A stretch of 64,000 nucleotides of DNA, taken from positions 23,123 to 87,122 of the forward strand of contig JAEOSR010000134.1 in the NCBI GenBank assembly GCA_016840285.1. The letters run 5' to 3'. The DNA comes from Candidatus Hodarchaeota archaeon (GTDB lineage Archaea > Asgardarchaeota > Heimdallarchaeia > Hodarchaeales > Hodarchaeaceae). A program made the translations under genes and the position numbers. Below are positions 36,320 to 45,770 of the stretch, piece by piece. How positions within the stretch are numbered: position 1 is the first letter of the stretch; each line of letters starts with the position of its first letter. The notes beneath the pieces are model-generated. The model searched no databases, was not told the origin of the DNA, and worked only from the letters and a program-made list of their open reading frames with translations.

Positions 36320-37351
36320 TTGAGTGATTACGAAACCTATATTCATTATGGACGGCTGTTGGTGATTCTGCAGTTTATATTAATCCCTGTATATTTCTAT
36401 TTATTATCTTTTGTTTTTATTGATGGAGTTATTTGGTTTTTAGACGCGGATAATTTACGCATTTTGTCATATATCATGATTTATGTAATTGGTCCTCTTA
36501 TTATGTCTGTTCCTTTCTTCTTTTGGACTTATGGACGGAGATATCGAATTGGTGACGCTTATGAATCTTTTGGTCGGGAAGTTTGGCGATTACCGACCAC
36601 AGTTAAAGCATTTTACGGTTTTAACTTTATTGTGGGCATTTTCTTTCTATTCCCCATAATTACCCCCGTTATTTCCCTGTTTGGTGGATATTTCATTGCA
36701 CTATACGTGTTAAAATGGCGGGAAGAAGGAAAATTAATTTCAAGACAGCGAAAAACCATATTATTAACTCTATTATATTTACCATTACCACTCCTGGTAA
36801 TTGTGGGATTTTACTTTGGTTATGATTTTCTTGGGGAGCAATCTGGTATTTTTGGTTTCTTTTTAGAACTGTTTAATATTTGGAATACTCAATTAGATGT
36901 TGTTTATACATCAGCATTGATATTGGCGGACTCTGCAACGATCGGAGGAATTTTATATCTAGTCTATGAAGGAGCTCAACAGGTTGATCATACTGTCAGA
37001 GTTCCTGGCCCTCTTATAACTCTAATTTCTGCTGCACTCTTTCTATTTTTGGAATTCATCTATTTGGTTATCCCAAAAGATGTCTTTCCTACAGAGGCCC
37101 TTCTTGAATTATTTCATATCGGTGCTATGATAATAGGGGTTTTAATGCTAATCATAAGATATTGGAAGGGACTTACAACAAGTAGAGATACTAGTATAAT
37201 AGGTTGGCTGACACTTGTATTTTTTCAAGGAGTTAACTTCGTGTCTGGGGATTTAGAAGTTATTAGTCGTTCAACAGCCATCTTTTTAGCCTTTGGAATC
37301 TTCTTTTTCCTCTTTTGGTTAGCATATCGACATGCAGGTAGACGCTATTAG
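36320..37351 (+). CDS. Polytopic membrane protein of unknown family
   Basis: This 343-residue protein has about eight to nine hydrophobic segments with short loops, and a basic C-terminus (YRHAGRRY). The only plausible start is a TTG at 36320, preceded by GAGGAG about eleven bases upstream. A TATA-like GTTTATAAAAAG at 36264-36275 fits its promoter. I see no transport or enzyme signature. The pair of membrane proteins on either side of the small basic protein may be related only by position. Confidence 0.6.
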   Translation: MSDYETYIHYGRLLVILQFILIPVYFYLLSFVFIDGVIWFLDADNLRILSYIMIYVIGPLIMSVPFFFWTYGRRYRIGDAYESFGREVWRLPTTVKAFYGFNFIVGIFFLFPIITPVISLFGGYFIALYVLKWREEGKLISRQRKTILLTLLYLPLPLLVIVGFYFGYDFLGEQSGIFGFFLELFNIWNTQLDVVYTSALILADSATIGGILYLVYEGAQQVDHTVRVPGPLITLISAALFLFLEFIYLVIPKDVFPTEALLELFHIGAMIIGVLMLIIRYWKGLTTSRDTSIIGWLTLVFFQGVNFVSGDLEVISRSTAIFLAFGIFFFLFWLAYRHAGRRY

Positions 37352-37375
37352 CTAATTGACTTGGCTAATTTTTTT
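37347..37375 (+). terminator. Hairpin plus T-run overlapping the stop codon
   Basis: ATTAGC (37347-37352) and GCTAAT (37364-37369) form a six-base stem around an eleven-base loop, and seven Ts follow (37369-37375). The stem covers the TAG stop of the membrane protein. It has the form of an intrinsic terminator, though archaea mainly use the T-run. Confidence 0.5.
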
Positions 37376-37418
37376 ATTACTTATTTTTTCATCCTCAAAA
37401 TAAGGGATAGCTATTCTT

Positions 37419-38447
37419 ATGAGCTCCAATAAAGGTGTTTCGCATAGTCAAATGTTCCAATCTCGTCTAGCCATTGAAGAGTGGATGACGATGGAATTCG
37501 AAAGTATAACTATTCAGTATGAAGAATTACTAGAGTTGACTGACCAAATACGATTCTTTGGGGTTAACGGATTAATCCAAAGAGAAAACAGAAAGATCAG
37601 TCCTTTTTACTTTCAGCTTATACCTCAACATGGAGAGGATTTTCTTTTAATAGCATTTTCTATTCCCATATTTCAATCATTAGATTCCCTAGCACTACAA
37701 ACAGGGATGGAATATTTTGCTTCAGTAACAAAGCAGATTTTGTGTGAAAAAAAGGAAATATTCGAAGCAGAGGTTCAGGCTTTTGAAGATATAAAACGAC
37801 TCCATCCAATATATAATCAAAAGCGTGAAATTGTACCGTACAAAGATTTCGCAGAAAAACTTGAGGTTCAATTAAGGATGAAAGTGAGAGTAGGCCTCCA
37901 AATAATTCCTACTAGCACTATTAGCGAGAAAGTAAAAACTGAAAGGATGAAACATCTTAAAGAATCCCGTAAAGCGAAGAGTGCATTGGCAAACATACAT
38001 TCACATCTTAAAGAATATTCTCAGATCGTTAGTAAGTACCGTATTACTGTGAAACCTTATCTTTTTCAAACAAGTCTTGAAAGTCGGTTTGAACCAATTT
38101 ATGTCCCTATCTTTACTTTAAACTCTATTAATCAAGTCAAAGATATTTTTTCTGTGCTTGTACTCACAGAAGAGGTCATTAATAGGATTGATAAACAACA
38201 ATTGGAAATTTTATTAGCGCATGAGATAATTTTTAATCAATTAAAAGCAAAATTCTCTCGCGGAGTGCTGGAAAGAGAAATATTGTTAATCTTATCAGAT
38301 AACGGTAAAAAAGAACCAGAGTACCTAGTTGAAAAGGAATTAAGCAAGTTTTTCAAATCAGAAGAGGTCACTAATGTACAAAATTTTATTCGAACACTAG
38401 TAGAAGAATTATTACAAGAGAATTACCCAGTTATGTCACTCGATTGA
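37419..38447 (+). CDS. Unknown 342-residue soluble protein
   Basis: This protein has no membrane segment and no recognised family. A helical, basic central portion (about residues 165-205, RMKHLKESRKAKSALANIHS) separates two alpha/beta parts. In the C-terminal part LEILLAHEIIFNQLKAKF recalls the HExxH helix of M48-type peptidases, but the second histidine is phenylalanine, so zinc catalysis by that motif is not supported. The C-terminus is acidic and helical. It stands alone between a terminator and a 218-base gap before the ATPase E subunit. Confidence 0.5.
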   Translation: MSSNKGVSHSQMFQSRLAIEEWMTMEFESITIQYEELLELTDQIRFFGVNGLIQRENRKISPFYFQLIPQHGEDFLLIAFSIPIFQSLDSLALQTGMEYFASVTKQILCEKKEIFEAEVQAFEDIKRLHPIYNQKREIVPYKDFAEKLEVQLRMKVRVGLQIIPTSTISEKVKTERMKHLKESRKAKSALANIHSHLKEYSQIVSKYRITVKPYLFQTSLESRFEPIYVPIFTLNSINQVKDIFSVLVLTEEVINRIDKQQLEILLAHEIIFNQLKAKFSRGVLEREILLILSDNGKKEPEYLVEKELSKFFKSEEVTNVQNFIRTLVEELLQENYPVMSLD

Positions 38448-38671
38448 TTCTACATCGTTAATCGATTCATTTAGGAAGAAAGGATACTTTCAGGCAGAAT
38501 AAAAAATAATATATGGAATTTCGATTGAAACTGAACACTTCTCAACACATTCTTTATCCATAGGGAAAATAGAGCAGATAAATAATTAACGAACCTTTAG
38601 TTCAATCTTATCAATAAAAAAATCAGCTAAAAGACATAAAATACAAATAGAGTGCATAGAAAGGAATGATA

Positions 38672-39289
38672 ATGACCGAGATTAACCATTTTGAAAACGA
38701 AATTCTTCAAGATGCAAAGGAGCAGGCAAAAAATATCCTATTTGAAGCTAAGCAAGAGGTCGCGAAAATTCTTGATCAAGCTCGAAGTGAACAAGAGCGG
38801 ATATTTCAAGCGAAACAAATTGAGCTAGAGAAGGAGGAAGAACAAAAAGCACAACGTGAATTGTCTAAATTGCGAATAAAGAATAAGATTAAAATAAATA
38901 ATGTTAAAGACCAATTATTAAATGAAATATTCACGAAAAGTCTGAAAAGGATCCAAGAATGGAAAGATAAAAAATCTGAAGAATATCGGTCTGCTCTAAA
39001 CCACCAGATAATACAAGGAGGGATTTCTCTAGAAGGGGGAGAGCTTATGGTCAAACTTGCCCCTGAGGATGTGACTTTAATAGATATTAAGAATTTAGAA
39101 TCCGAGATTACAAATATATGTGGAATAAACACAACAATTAAAATTTCGGCTCCTGGAAGCGATGCAGTAGACGGTGGATCAATAATAAGTAAAGGATTTT
39201 TAGCTGTACGTAATACTATTAAAGCAAGGGTAGACCGAAAAGAGAATGTTTTACGAGACGAAGTTCATAGGATACTTTTTATTAGTTGA
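38672..39289 (+). CDS. atpE: A-type ATP synthase subunit E
   Basis: This 205-residue protein has a long charged coiled coil (about residues 5-90, Glu/Lys/Ala/Gln rich) and a globular C-terminus with the conserved SDAVDGGSIISKGFLAVRNT, typical of V/A-type subunit E. It forms the peripheral stalk of the A-ATPase together with subunit H. AAGGA at 38661-38665 is six bases before the ATG at 38672; an earlier in-frame ATG at 38666 overlaps the SD spacer. No other ATPase gene is adjacent; H and F lie 15 kb away. Confidence 0.88.
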   Translation: MTEINHFENEILQDAKEQAKNILFEAKQEVAKILDQARSEQERIFQAKQIELEKEEEQKAQRELSKLRIKNKIKINNVKDQLLNEIFTKSLKRIQEWKDKKSEEYRSALNHQIIQGGISLEGGELMVKLAPEDVTLIDIKNLESEITNICGINTTIKISAPGSDAVDGGSIISKGFLAVRNTIKARVDRKENVLRDEVHRILFIS

Positions 39290-39522
39290 TCTTCAAGAGT
39301 TGGTTCGTTTAACGTAATTGATATTTTGAGGATTAATTATTAAGCATTGTGAGAGAATTGAAAAACATTAGATTGTAACAAAAGGGTTTTAGCTGAAAAA
39401 TAAGAGGAATAAGGAAGAATCAACAGAGCTTCAACACTTATATCTTAAGATGAAATCAAAGTTCAAATGCCCAATTTACAAAACAGGGCAATTTCCCCAA
39501 ATGTATAGGGGTGAAACCGCAA

Positions 39523-40260
39523 ATGACAAAATTATTTGCCAAATTGAAAACAATTTCACTGATTACTTTGTTATTGGTTGTCATTTCCAGCGGGATAAAC
39601 CAATCTATTCCTCCTGTCACGGTTATAGCGTCACCTACAGAACCTAGTTCCAATGGAGATCTACTAGTTATCGATGAGGTGAATATAGAAGCAAAGGTGA
39701 ACAATCGATTTGTACCTTTAGAGGAATTAATTTCAGAGGCAGTTAGTCCAGAGTTTCAAGAAGAACCCTTTCCTCTGCTCCTAAATAATTCTCTACTTCG
39801 CATAAATGCAAGTTATTCAACTGTTGTTGGACGTTCAGAGAGTTTAGCCATCCATCAATTTACTCTCGATATCTATTCTGTCATTTCTGGAGAAGAACAT
39901 GAGCTCAATCTCACTGAAATATTATCTCTCTATTATGATCAAAATGATCCCAATCTAGATATTGTAGAATTTGTCTTGGGTCCAAATTCCTCCAAATCGG
40001 AAGATGTTGTTCTTCCCTTGAAATTAATGACTTTTGGTACATATAAATTCGTCTTCCGAGTTCAGTATCATATCCATGATGGAGATTTGACGGAAAAGAG
40101 TAGTTATTATCATCGAAATATTACTTTTGAATTAGTCAAAAGTTATCCAGTCCCACCATATATTATAATTTATGCGTTTTTTGGTGTTTTAATTATTTTA
40201 ATAGCCCTTATCATCTTTGGACTATATGGGAATCGTAAATATCAACAACTAGCACAGTAG
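39523..40260 (+). CDS. Surface protein with signal peptide and C-terminal anchor
   Basis: This 245-residue protein has an N-terminal signal-like segment (SLITLLLVVISSGI), a beta-rich extracellular part with a few N-glycosylation sites, and a C-terminal membrane segment (IIIYAFFGVLIILIALIIF) with a short basic tail. No family is recognised. An in-frame GTG lies at 39511, but GGGGTG (39508-39513) is well placed as SD for the ATG at 39523. It is convergent with the JAMM-protein gene, eleven bases apart. Confidence 0.65.
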   Translation: MTKLFAKLKTISLITLLLVVISSGINQSIPPVTVIASPTEPSSNGDLLVIDEVNIEAKVNNRFVPLEELISEAVSPEFQEEPFPLLLNNSLLRINASYSTVVGRSESLAIHQFTLDIYSVISGEEHELNLTEILSLYYDQNDPNLDIVEFVLGPNSSKSEDVVLPLKLMTFGTYKFVFRVQYHIHDGDLTEKSSYYHRNITFELVKSYPVPPYIIIYAFFGVLIILIALIIFGLYGNRKYQQLAQ

Positions 40261-40271
40261 AAGTTTTATTT

Positions 40272-41177
40272 CTATTCTCCTTGAATTTGAGTCTCGAAAT
40301 TCAAATCAGGAATTTTTTGAAAACTCTGTTTATAATCTGTAAGATAAAGATTGTTAATTCGAAACTTGATCGTTCCAATCCTGGTCGAACGAAATGTAAA
40401 GGCTCCTAGGGTACCTGAAGTGATTGTTTCATGGTAAAAGACCTTATGATAAAATAATTTTCGTGAAAATGGATTATCTGTTATATTATCTGCTTCTGTT
40501 TGATATTCTACGCGAATAAACTGACGAAATGGTAATTTAACCAATATTTTCAATTGGAAAGGTTGATTTACCAAGACTTCCGTATTTCCACTGATCATAA
40601 TTCTAATACCTTTCCAAAGAACTTCAGATTTAGAGATAAGAGCTGGAGCTTTTAAAACTGGAGGTACTAGGTATAGTTCGGAGGTAAGAGTTTCGCGGAT
40701 CGCGAAAAAATCACACTGTTCATCAAAGGAATAGTCTATGGTTGTGGGGTTAGATCCAAATTCATCAAGACGATAGATGTTAAATCCAGAGAATTCTGGA
40801 GAAACTCTTGTAGGATCCAAAACAAGAGCAAAAGCTTTCGGGTGCATTTGCTGGTACATCTGTTGTGTGCGTATATCTGTGCCTGATAAAAAGAGACCAA
40901 GGCCAGGATGAGTGTGCGCCCATCCTACAATGACTTCTCCATGATCGATCCTGCTAGGTGAAATCAATGAGAACACTTTCTCATAATCAGTAATGTCAAC
41001 AAATACAGCAGTACCAGATCCAATTGGTACAATGTCTGTTACTATTATATCATACTCAGTGATCCGTCCTAAGACCAATCCAATGCATTCTTTCCAGTCT
41101 CGTGGGTCAAGTGGATTGGCGTTTTCTAAGGCAAATCGCAAAAATTTTTCATACACGATTTTAGGGATTCTAATCAT
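40272..41177 (-). CDS. Rpn11/Csn5-like JAMM (MPN+) metalloprotease
   Basis: This 301-residue protein has a complete JAMM site: Glu30 in ECIGLVLG, His88 and His90 in HTHPG, Ser98 and Asp101 in LSGTD, with DIRTQQMYQQM following exactly as in Rpn11. The closeness to Rpn11 is greater than to bacterial JAB proteins. Rpn11 and Csn5 remove ubiquitin or Nedd8 in eukaryotes, and Asgard archaea carry ubiquitin-type genes. After the MPN domain, residues about 185-290 form a beta-rich, Ig-like domain not found in Rpn11. It is the last gene of an operon, overlapping trmI by four bases. Confidence 0.85.
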   Translation of the reverse strand: MIRIPKIVYEKFLRFALENANPLDPRDWKECIGLVLGRITEYDIIVTDIVPIGSGTAVFVDITDYEKVFSLISPSRIDHGEVIVGWAHTHPGLGLFLSGTDIRTQQMYQQMHPKAFALVLDPTRVSPEFSGFNIYRLDEFGSNPTTIDYSFDEQCDFFAIRETLTSELYLVPPVLKAPALISKSEVLWKGIRIMISGNTEVLVNQPFQLKILVKLPFRQFIRVEYQTEADNITDNPFSRKLFYHKVFYHETITSGTLGAFTFRSTRIGTIKFRINNLYLTDYKQSFQKIPDLNFETQIQGE

Positions 41178-41974
41178 TTTTTCATCTCATTGAATGGATT
41201 TGTTCGAATAGCATGAATAAGAATCCCTGAATATACTAGATCACGGAAAACTGGTCTCATTATATGCTTTTCTGGATTAACAATAAAATTCCGTCGAGTT
41301 ATCTCAAGGGTATCAATATGAAAAAAATGTGGAGATTTTCTAAATGTGGCCACAGTTTCTTCTACCTGACCCCAATTTGGCACAAAACAAATCAGGTGCC
41401 CTCCACTTTTTATAACAGGAGCAATATTTTCAATAGCTTCATATGGTGTTGAAAAGTCTAAGAAAAACGCGTCTAATTCACGCTCTTTTAGTGGTGAGCG
41501 AATATCTTGGAGTTTAAATGTAATACAATCAGATAATCCAGTAATTGCTAGGTTTTTTTGAGCATTAGCGAGATGATCAGCATTAATGTCAAAAGAGAAC
41601 ACATGTCCAGTTGGACGGACATGGTGGGCAAGGAAAAGTGTTAATCCACCAGAACCAGTCCCAGCTTCTCCAACTTTCATGCCAGAAGTAAGGCCCGCTA
41701 AACTACACGCGATCGCACAATCATCCGCGTAAAGTATTTGTGTTTTTAACCGGAATTGACGTAAAAAATCACGAACTGATGGCTCTAGAAGAATGAAACG
41801 TTTATTCCCTTTTTTCAGAAGATCTCCATATCTCCTCCCTATACACTCATTGTGGAGAATTTTCCCTAAATGAGTAGAAAGTTCATTATTTCTTGATAAG
41901 GTTACAATCCAAGATTTAGGATGATGTTGAGCTAATTCTATAATACGAACAATATCCCCTTCTTTTAGCACCAA
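41174..41974 (-). CDS. trmI: tRNA (adenine-N1)-methyltransferase TrmI
   Basis: This 266-residue Rossmann-fold enzyme has the SAM motif GEAGTGSGGLTLFLA near residue 98, an acidic motif (FSFDIN) about 30 residues later, and the catalytic stretch DAFFLDFSTPYEAI where TrmI enzymes have DLPxP. The N-terminal beta domain is present. Archaeal TrmI makes m1A at positions 57 and 58 of tRNA. It overlaps the JAMM gene by four bases and lies nine bases after the 138-residue protein, so all are in one operon. Confidence 0.88.
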   Translation of the reverse strand: MVLKEGDIVRIIELAQHHPKSWIVTLSRNNELSTHLGKILHNECIGRRYGDLLKKGNKRFILLEPSVRDFLRQFRLKTQILYADDCAIACSLAGLTSGMKVGEAGTGSGGLTLFLAHHVRPTGHVFSFDINADHLANAQKNLAITGLSDCITFKLQDIRSPLKERELDAFFLDFSTPYEAIENIAPVIKSGGHLICFVPNWGQVEETVATFRKSPHFFHIDTLEITRRNFIVNPEKHIMRPVFRDLVYSGILIHAIRTNPFNEMKK

Positions 41975-41982
41975 AGACCCTC

Positions 41983-42399
41983 TTAATACATCATGTCGGA
42001 AAAAATCTTAGGGGTCTTTTTTAGTTTTACAATGGGGATGAATCGCACAAGACCCGTGTGAACATTTTCTAGATCTCTTTCTTCTATGTGGTTAAGAAAA
42101 GAAATTTGGTTATCTTTTGCTTGTAAATCGTAACGAACTAGGGATTTATCTTCTTCAATTGAGGTATTTCGAACTACAAAAAAGAGAACTGGTAATGCTT
42201 TATACTCATAATATCCAGGGAAAATTGCAAAAGATCCATAATAGACCTGATCATCATCTGAGTCCCACTTAAAAATAGTAGATGGACGATCTGGGCTTGA
42301 GCTCGATACTAATCGAACCAAGTCTTTGAGACTGTCAAGTTCCATCCCATAAGCACTATCTAGTTTCATGTTCAGTTTCCTCTCTGGATTTATCTTCAT
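41983..42399 (-). CDS. Unknown 138-residue operon member
   Basis: This is a soluble, mixed alpha/beta protein with no recognised domain. Its ATG overlaps the stop of the upstream gene by one base (TAATG), which signals translational coupling. A basic C-terminus (VKLKKTPKIF) follows a charged middle. The alternative ATG eleven residues on (MKLDSAY) would shorten it, but the coupling favours the first. Position next to the longin-like protein suggests a shared role with it. Confidence 0.6.
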   Translation of the reverse strand: MKINPERKLNMKLDSAYGMELDSLKDLVRLVSSSSPDRPSTIFKWDSDDDQVYYGSFAIFPGYYEYKALPVLFFVVRNTSIEEDKSLVRYDLQAKDNQISFLNHIEERDLENVHTGLVRFIPIVKLKKTPKIFSDMMY

Positions 42400-43136
42400 T
42401 ACCGCTGTTCTCTATGCTTCAAGCCATAGAAATTTAGAAGTCGAGTTGCTTCTTCTTCAGAGTCAACAATTTGTTTATTGAATCTCCGACGGTATGTTTT
42501 TTCATTAAGTGAGTCAACAAGTATTACAACTTGCCGTTTTCGCAGTGGCGACAGAAAGGGTTCATATATAATATAGAAAATATTTTTTTGCATGTCAGCG
42601 ATAACATAGGCGTCCGTTGGAACATCAAGACTTCCAGTGTGTTCCTGAATGCGATCCTCATGGACAATATAGATACGAACTGGATTTGTGGCAATCAATG
42701 CAGAGAGCCGCTTATGAATGTCTTCCATTTTAGAGGCTTTGAGATCATCCTCATTTTTGAAGTCTTTAGCTGTTACTTGAGAAAGGTATGATGAAATGAT
42801 TCCTTGAGCGCGAGTAATTGCTCGCTTTAAAGCTCTTTTAAAGATGATACTGATAACGGTGGGACGTTCTTTTAACCGAGGATCAATTGTATACGTGGAT
42901 GCTACGCGAAAAACGTATGCCAAGCAAAGGAGTTCATCATTTGAAGGTACTGGTAATGGACCATAAAGATCATGACTGATCTCTTCCCCAATTACAGTCA
43001 TGATGCGGATTGAGAGGTTTAATGCTTGATCTTCAGAAATATGTTCTTTTGTTGAATTGTATATCACTTGTGGACCTGCATCTGCAAAGCTACTGATGAT
43101 AATGCCAACAACCGGGCTTTCAGCGTCAGATTCCAT
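42399..43136 (-). CDS. Longin-like protein heading the TrmI/JAMM operon
   Basis: This 245-residue soluble protein begins with a strand (VVGIIISSF), a turn with AGPQVIYNST, a long helix and a strand pair including YGPLPVPSND and YVFRVASTYTIDPR, which resembles longin-type domains of archaeal GTPase-regulator-like proteins. The second half is alpha/beta (RIYIVHED, AYVIADMQKNIFYIIYEPF). The assignment is a fold impression, not a profile hit. It overlaps the next gene by one base and starts the four-gene operon that ends with the Rpn11-like protease. Confidence 0.5.
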   Translation of the reverse strand: MESDAESPVVGIIISSFADAGPQVIYNSTKEHISEDQALNLSIRIMTVIGEEISHDLYGPLPVPSNDELLCLAYVFRVASTYTIDPRLKERPTVISIIFKRALKRAITRAQGIISSYLSQVTAKDFKNEDDLKASKMEDIHKRLSALIATNPVRIYIVHEDRIQEHTGSLDVPTDAYVIADMQKNIFYIIYEPFLSPLRKRQVVILVDSLNEKTYRRRFNKQIVDSEEEATRLLNFYGLKHREQR

Positions 43137-43227
43137 AGTGATTTATTTCCTTTTGATGAAGACAATTATTTAGTCATATAAAAAACGAACTAGAAAAGAC
43201 GATCCTAGTATCCATTTTAAATGTTAC

Positions 43228-44337
43228 TTATGGAGGATTAATCACCCCTGATATTTGTGCAATGTGCGATGCAGCTTTCTCTGTTAACCCTGTTCGTCCG
43301 AGAACTGTATACATTGAATTCATTTTATGAGCTCTCTGAAGTGCAGTAATAATGGCCTTGGAGGGTATTTTATCTTTTAATTCTGTTAGATTTGTCGGGC
43401 AGCCAACCTTTTTCAAAATATTCATTACCTGTTCATTCTGCCCTTGTAACTTTGTCATCATAATTGTACCTAATGCGATTCTTTCACCATGGAGAATATC
43501 TGCATCAGGTGTTTCAGCGTGTAATGCAGCTGAGAACATATGTTCAGAACCGTAACCAACACGGATGTTGTTTGATGTTCCCATTAGTACTCCAGCAATT
43601 AAAAGGGCTTTTAATACAACCTGAACAGCATGTTCGGGATCGATGAGAGCTTCTGATACTTGACTTTGGAAGAGGGTATCTGCGTTTTCTAGAACACCTC
43701 CTACAAACCGTGAATACTTTTCTGATTTTATACGCCACGCATACTTCCAGTCCCAAATAGCCGTAATTTTTCCTACAGTATCACCTACCCCCGCGTGAAT
43801 GTAACGTACCAAATCAGGATGATTTAATATTTTCTCGATGTCAGCAATTACCGCTATTGGCGGACGTGTTTCACCAATGTATTTTTCTGTTGGATCATTT
43901 AAAAAGATGAAAGGGGAAGCGAGGCCATCATGGGAAGTTGCAGTCGGGACTGAAATCATTTCTGTATTGTTAGAGATATTTTTGAGACAATATTTTCCAA
44001 CGTCAATATTTTTCCCTCCACCAGCACTTATGATAACATCAGGCTTGTATTGCTCTACAAGATCAACATAAGTCTTTGCTGTCTCAAGAGAAGAGTTCTC
44101 AATGATGATAACCTCACAATCCATTCCCTGATTGGTTACTACATCAAAAATTTCCTCTCCTACAATATGTCGAGTGTAGGGGCCAGTAAGAATCATTATC
44201 TTTTGTTTTAATCCGAGGTATTGAATAACATCAGGAATTCTTCCAATCGTCGATTTTCCTATTATGATTGATCTTGGTACCACCGATTCGAGAATTTCTG
44301 ATCCTGGCATTTCAATGCTGTCCTTGTGGTTATCCAT
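43228..44337 (-). CDS. egsA: sn-Glycerol-1-phosphate dehydrogenase
   Basis: This 369-residue enzyme of the iron-dependent dehydrogenase fold carries the NAD(P) signature SAGGGKNIDVGKY, the family mark PTATSHDGLASPF, and zinc ligands in the aspartate of HAGVGDT, and the histidines in SEHMFSAALH and ADILHGERIALG. It reduces dihydroxyacetone phosphate to glycerol-1-phosphate, which sets the archaeal lipid stereochemistry. Length and motifs match EgsA rather than bacterial AraM or glycerol dehydrogenase. It is divergent from the next gene, with a 215-base intergenic region. Confidence 0.93.
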   Translation of the reverse strand: MDNHKDSIEMPGSEILESVVPRSIIIGKSTIGRIPDVIQYLGLKQKIMILTGPYTRHIVGEEIFDVVTNQGMDCEVIIIENSSLETAKTYVDLVEQYKPDVIISAGGGKNIDVGKYCLKNISNNTEMISVPTATSHDGLASPFIFLNDPTEKYIGETRPPIAVIADIEKILNHPDLVRYIHAGVGDTVGKITAIWDWKYAWRIKSEKYSRFVGGVLENADTLFQSQVSEALIDPEHAVQVVLKALLIAGVLMGTSNNIRVGYGSEHMFSAALHAETPDADILHGERIALGTIMMTKLQGQNEQVMNILKKVGCPTNLTELKDKIPSKAIITALQRAHKMNSMYTVLGRTGLTEKAASHIAQISGVINPP

Positions 44338-44576
44338 ATCCTTTTACAGAATTATTGCAATTCATAAAAAGAACAAAAAATTCTTTATGATTGCCATTAA
44401 TTTATTCGGTCTCTTTGTGATTGTTTAGAAAACAATACTTCTGGTTTTCTTAAGGTTTTTACTTCTTATAAAAAAATCGATCTAACATATCCTGAATGTG
44501 AAATCCAACTTATGCAGGATTATGAAATATTATCTACCACTTATTCTATTATTTGGGAGTAGTGAGGCTGAAAAGG

Positions 44577-45257
44577 ATGGGGAAAAATCGTACAAATGAA
44601 AGAATATTTGCGATTATAATATCCTTAGTATTTTCAAGTTATTTAATACTTTCAATTCCAACGTCAGAAGCACAAAATGTTACCCAAGAACTCGAGCGGT
44701 ATGTAAAAGTGGGAGATACGAAAACATATATGATAACGAAGCTTAGCAAGAATGAAAACCCTTATGAATATATAGAGGAAGTAGACACTCCACAAGGAAC
44801 AGTTAATGTTACCATGAAGAAAGGGACGACAATCAAACTCGAAATACTTGAACTAAATCATGGAGCTCTTCTAAAAAGCATCTATAACGACAATATAACA
44901 GCAGATGGTGATGATTTTAGTTATTATGTTCGTAAAACATTAACAAATAAGTCTTATTGGGAAGAATTCGTCGGAGAGGATGAAGATGTTTCGTTCACAG
45001 ACAATTTAATGGTAGTGAAATCCGAAGATCCTGTCAATGAATCAGTTTATCGCCTATTCGTTGGAAAATGGAATTTTATGACTGGTTGGATGGAATCCGA
45101 AGCACATAAAGAAGCGAATTCAACACAGGTCTTTGCTGAATGGGAATTAGCTGCACTCAACACGGATTTAGATCAAATTACATGTTTTAATTTTCCAATA
45201 TCTCTTTCATTTTTACTTATCACTTTAATAATCTACAGAAAACGCAGAAATAAGTGA
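44577..45257 (+). CDS. Surface protein with signal peptide and C-terminal anchor
   Basis: This 226-residue protein has a signal-type hydrophobic segment (about residues 8-27, ending SEAQ), a charged outer part with several N-glycosylation sites (NVT, NKS, NES, NST), and a C-terminal membrane segment followed by RKRRNK. No family is recognised. TTG (44553) and GTG (44562) are in frame, but GAGG at 44564-44567 lies nine bases before the ATG at 44577, so I used that. Confidence 0.62.
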   Translation: MGKNRTNERIFAIIISLVFSSYLILSIPTSEAQNVTQELERYVKVGDTKTYMITKLSKNENPYEYIEEVDTPQGTVNVTMKKGTTIKLEILELNHGALLKSIYNDNITADGDDFSYYVRKTLTNKSYWEEFVGEDEDVSFTDNLMVVKSEDPVNESVYRLFVGKWNFMTGWMESEAHKEANSTQVFAEWELAALNTDLDQITCFNFPISLSFLLITLIIYRKRRNK

Positions 45258-45384
45258 AGTCAGGAAAGTACAACCTGTAATATCAGATCTTCTGTGTGGG
45301 TAACGGCTCCACTGCTACCAGACTGTGACGATGAATGATCTGTTGCCTCCTATGAATGAGTAACTACTTTGGGAACATTAACAT

Positions 45385-45442
45385 AATATTTATAAATCCA
45401 CATACACACCAATATTTATAAACTCTGTGTGTGTTTGTGTGT
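45385..45442 (+). repeat. Tandem TATA-like repeat with CA/GT-rich arms
   Basis: AATATTTATAAA occurs exactly twice, at 45385-45396 and 45411-45422, 26 bases apart. The spacer contains CACATACACAC (45400-45410) and the stretch after the second copy contains GTGTGTGTTTGTGTG (45427-45441), which is partly complementary to it. The unit could be a double promoter or a regulated one. Confidence 0.4.
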
Positions 45443-45587
45443 ACAAGAGAATTTTAGTAAGAAAACTCTTTCTTCCTCTTAAGTAATGTCAAATAGACTA
45501 GTTCTTGTAATGTTTTCTGTTTCCTCTCAATAACCTCTTACCTTCAATATTCAGTGCATAATACTGTATCATCATCTCCAGCTTTAA

Positions 45588-45770
45588 GCTTTAAATATAA
45601 ACGTGAATAACACCATACATTGGTGTTGAAAAAATGCATCTCTATAGATCATCATGTCTTTACTAGTGATGAATCCTTTGAAGAAGATAAATAAAATAGA
45701 TTTTTCCTAATCATAAGACTACCATTATCATTTCGTAACGAATAATTGGTTACCTTTCTTTACAACCAAT
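45588..45770 (+). promoter_or_regulatory. Candidate aCPSF1 promoter and structured leader
   Basis: TTTAAATATAAAC near 45590-45602 is a good TATA match. Transcription from it would begin near 45620, in AACACCA-TACAT-TGGTGTT (45609-45627), a seven-base inverted repeat. Further down ATTGGTT (45745-45751) and AACCAAT (45764-45770) form a second stem with a 12-base loop. The start codon of aCPSF1 is at 45863, giving a leader of about 240 bases. This is inference from sequence; no transcript start is known. Confidence 0.35.

Noticed and set aside
45303..45360. Possible C/D box small RNA before aCPSF1
   Set aside because: ATGAATGA-like pieces occur, but no proper C and D box pair with the right spacing is present.
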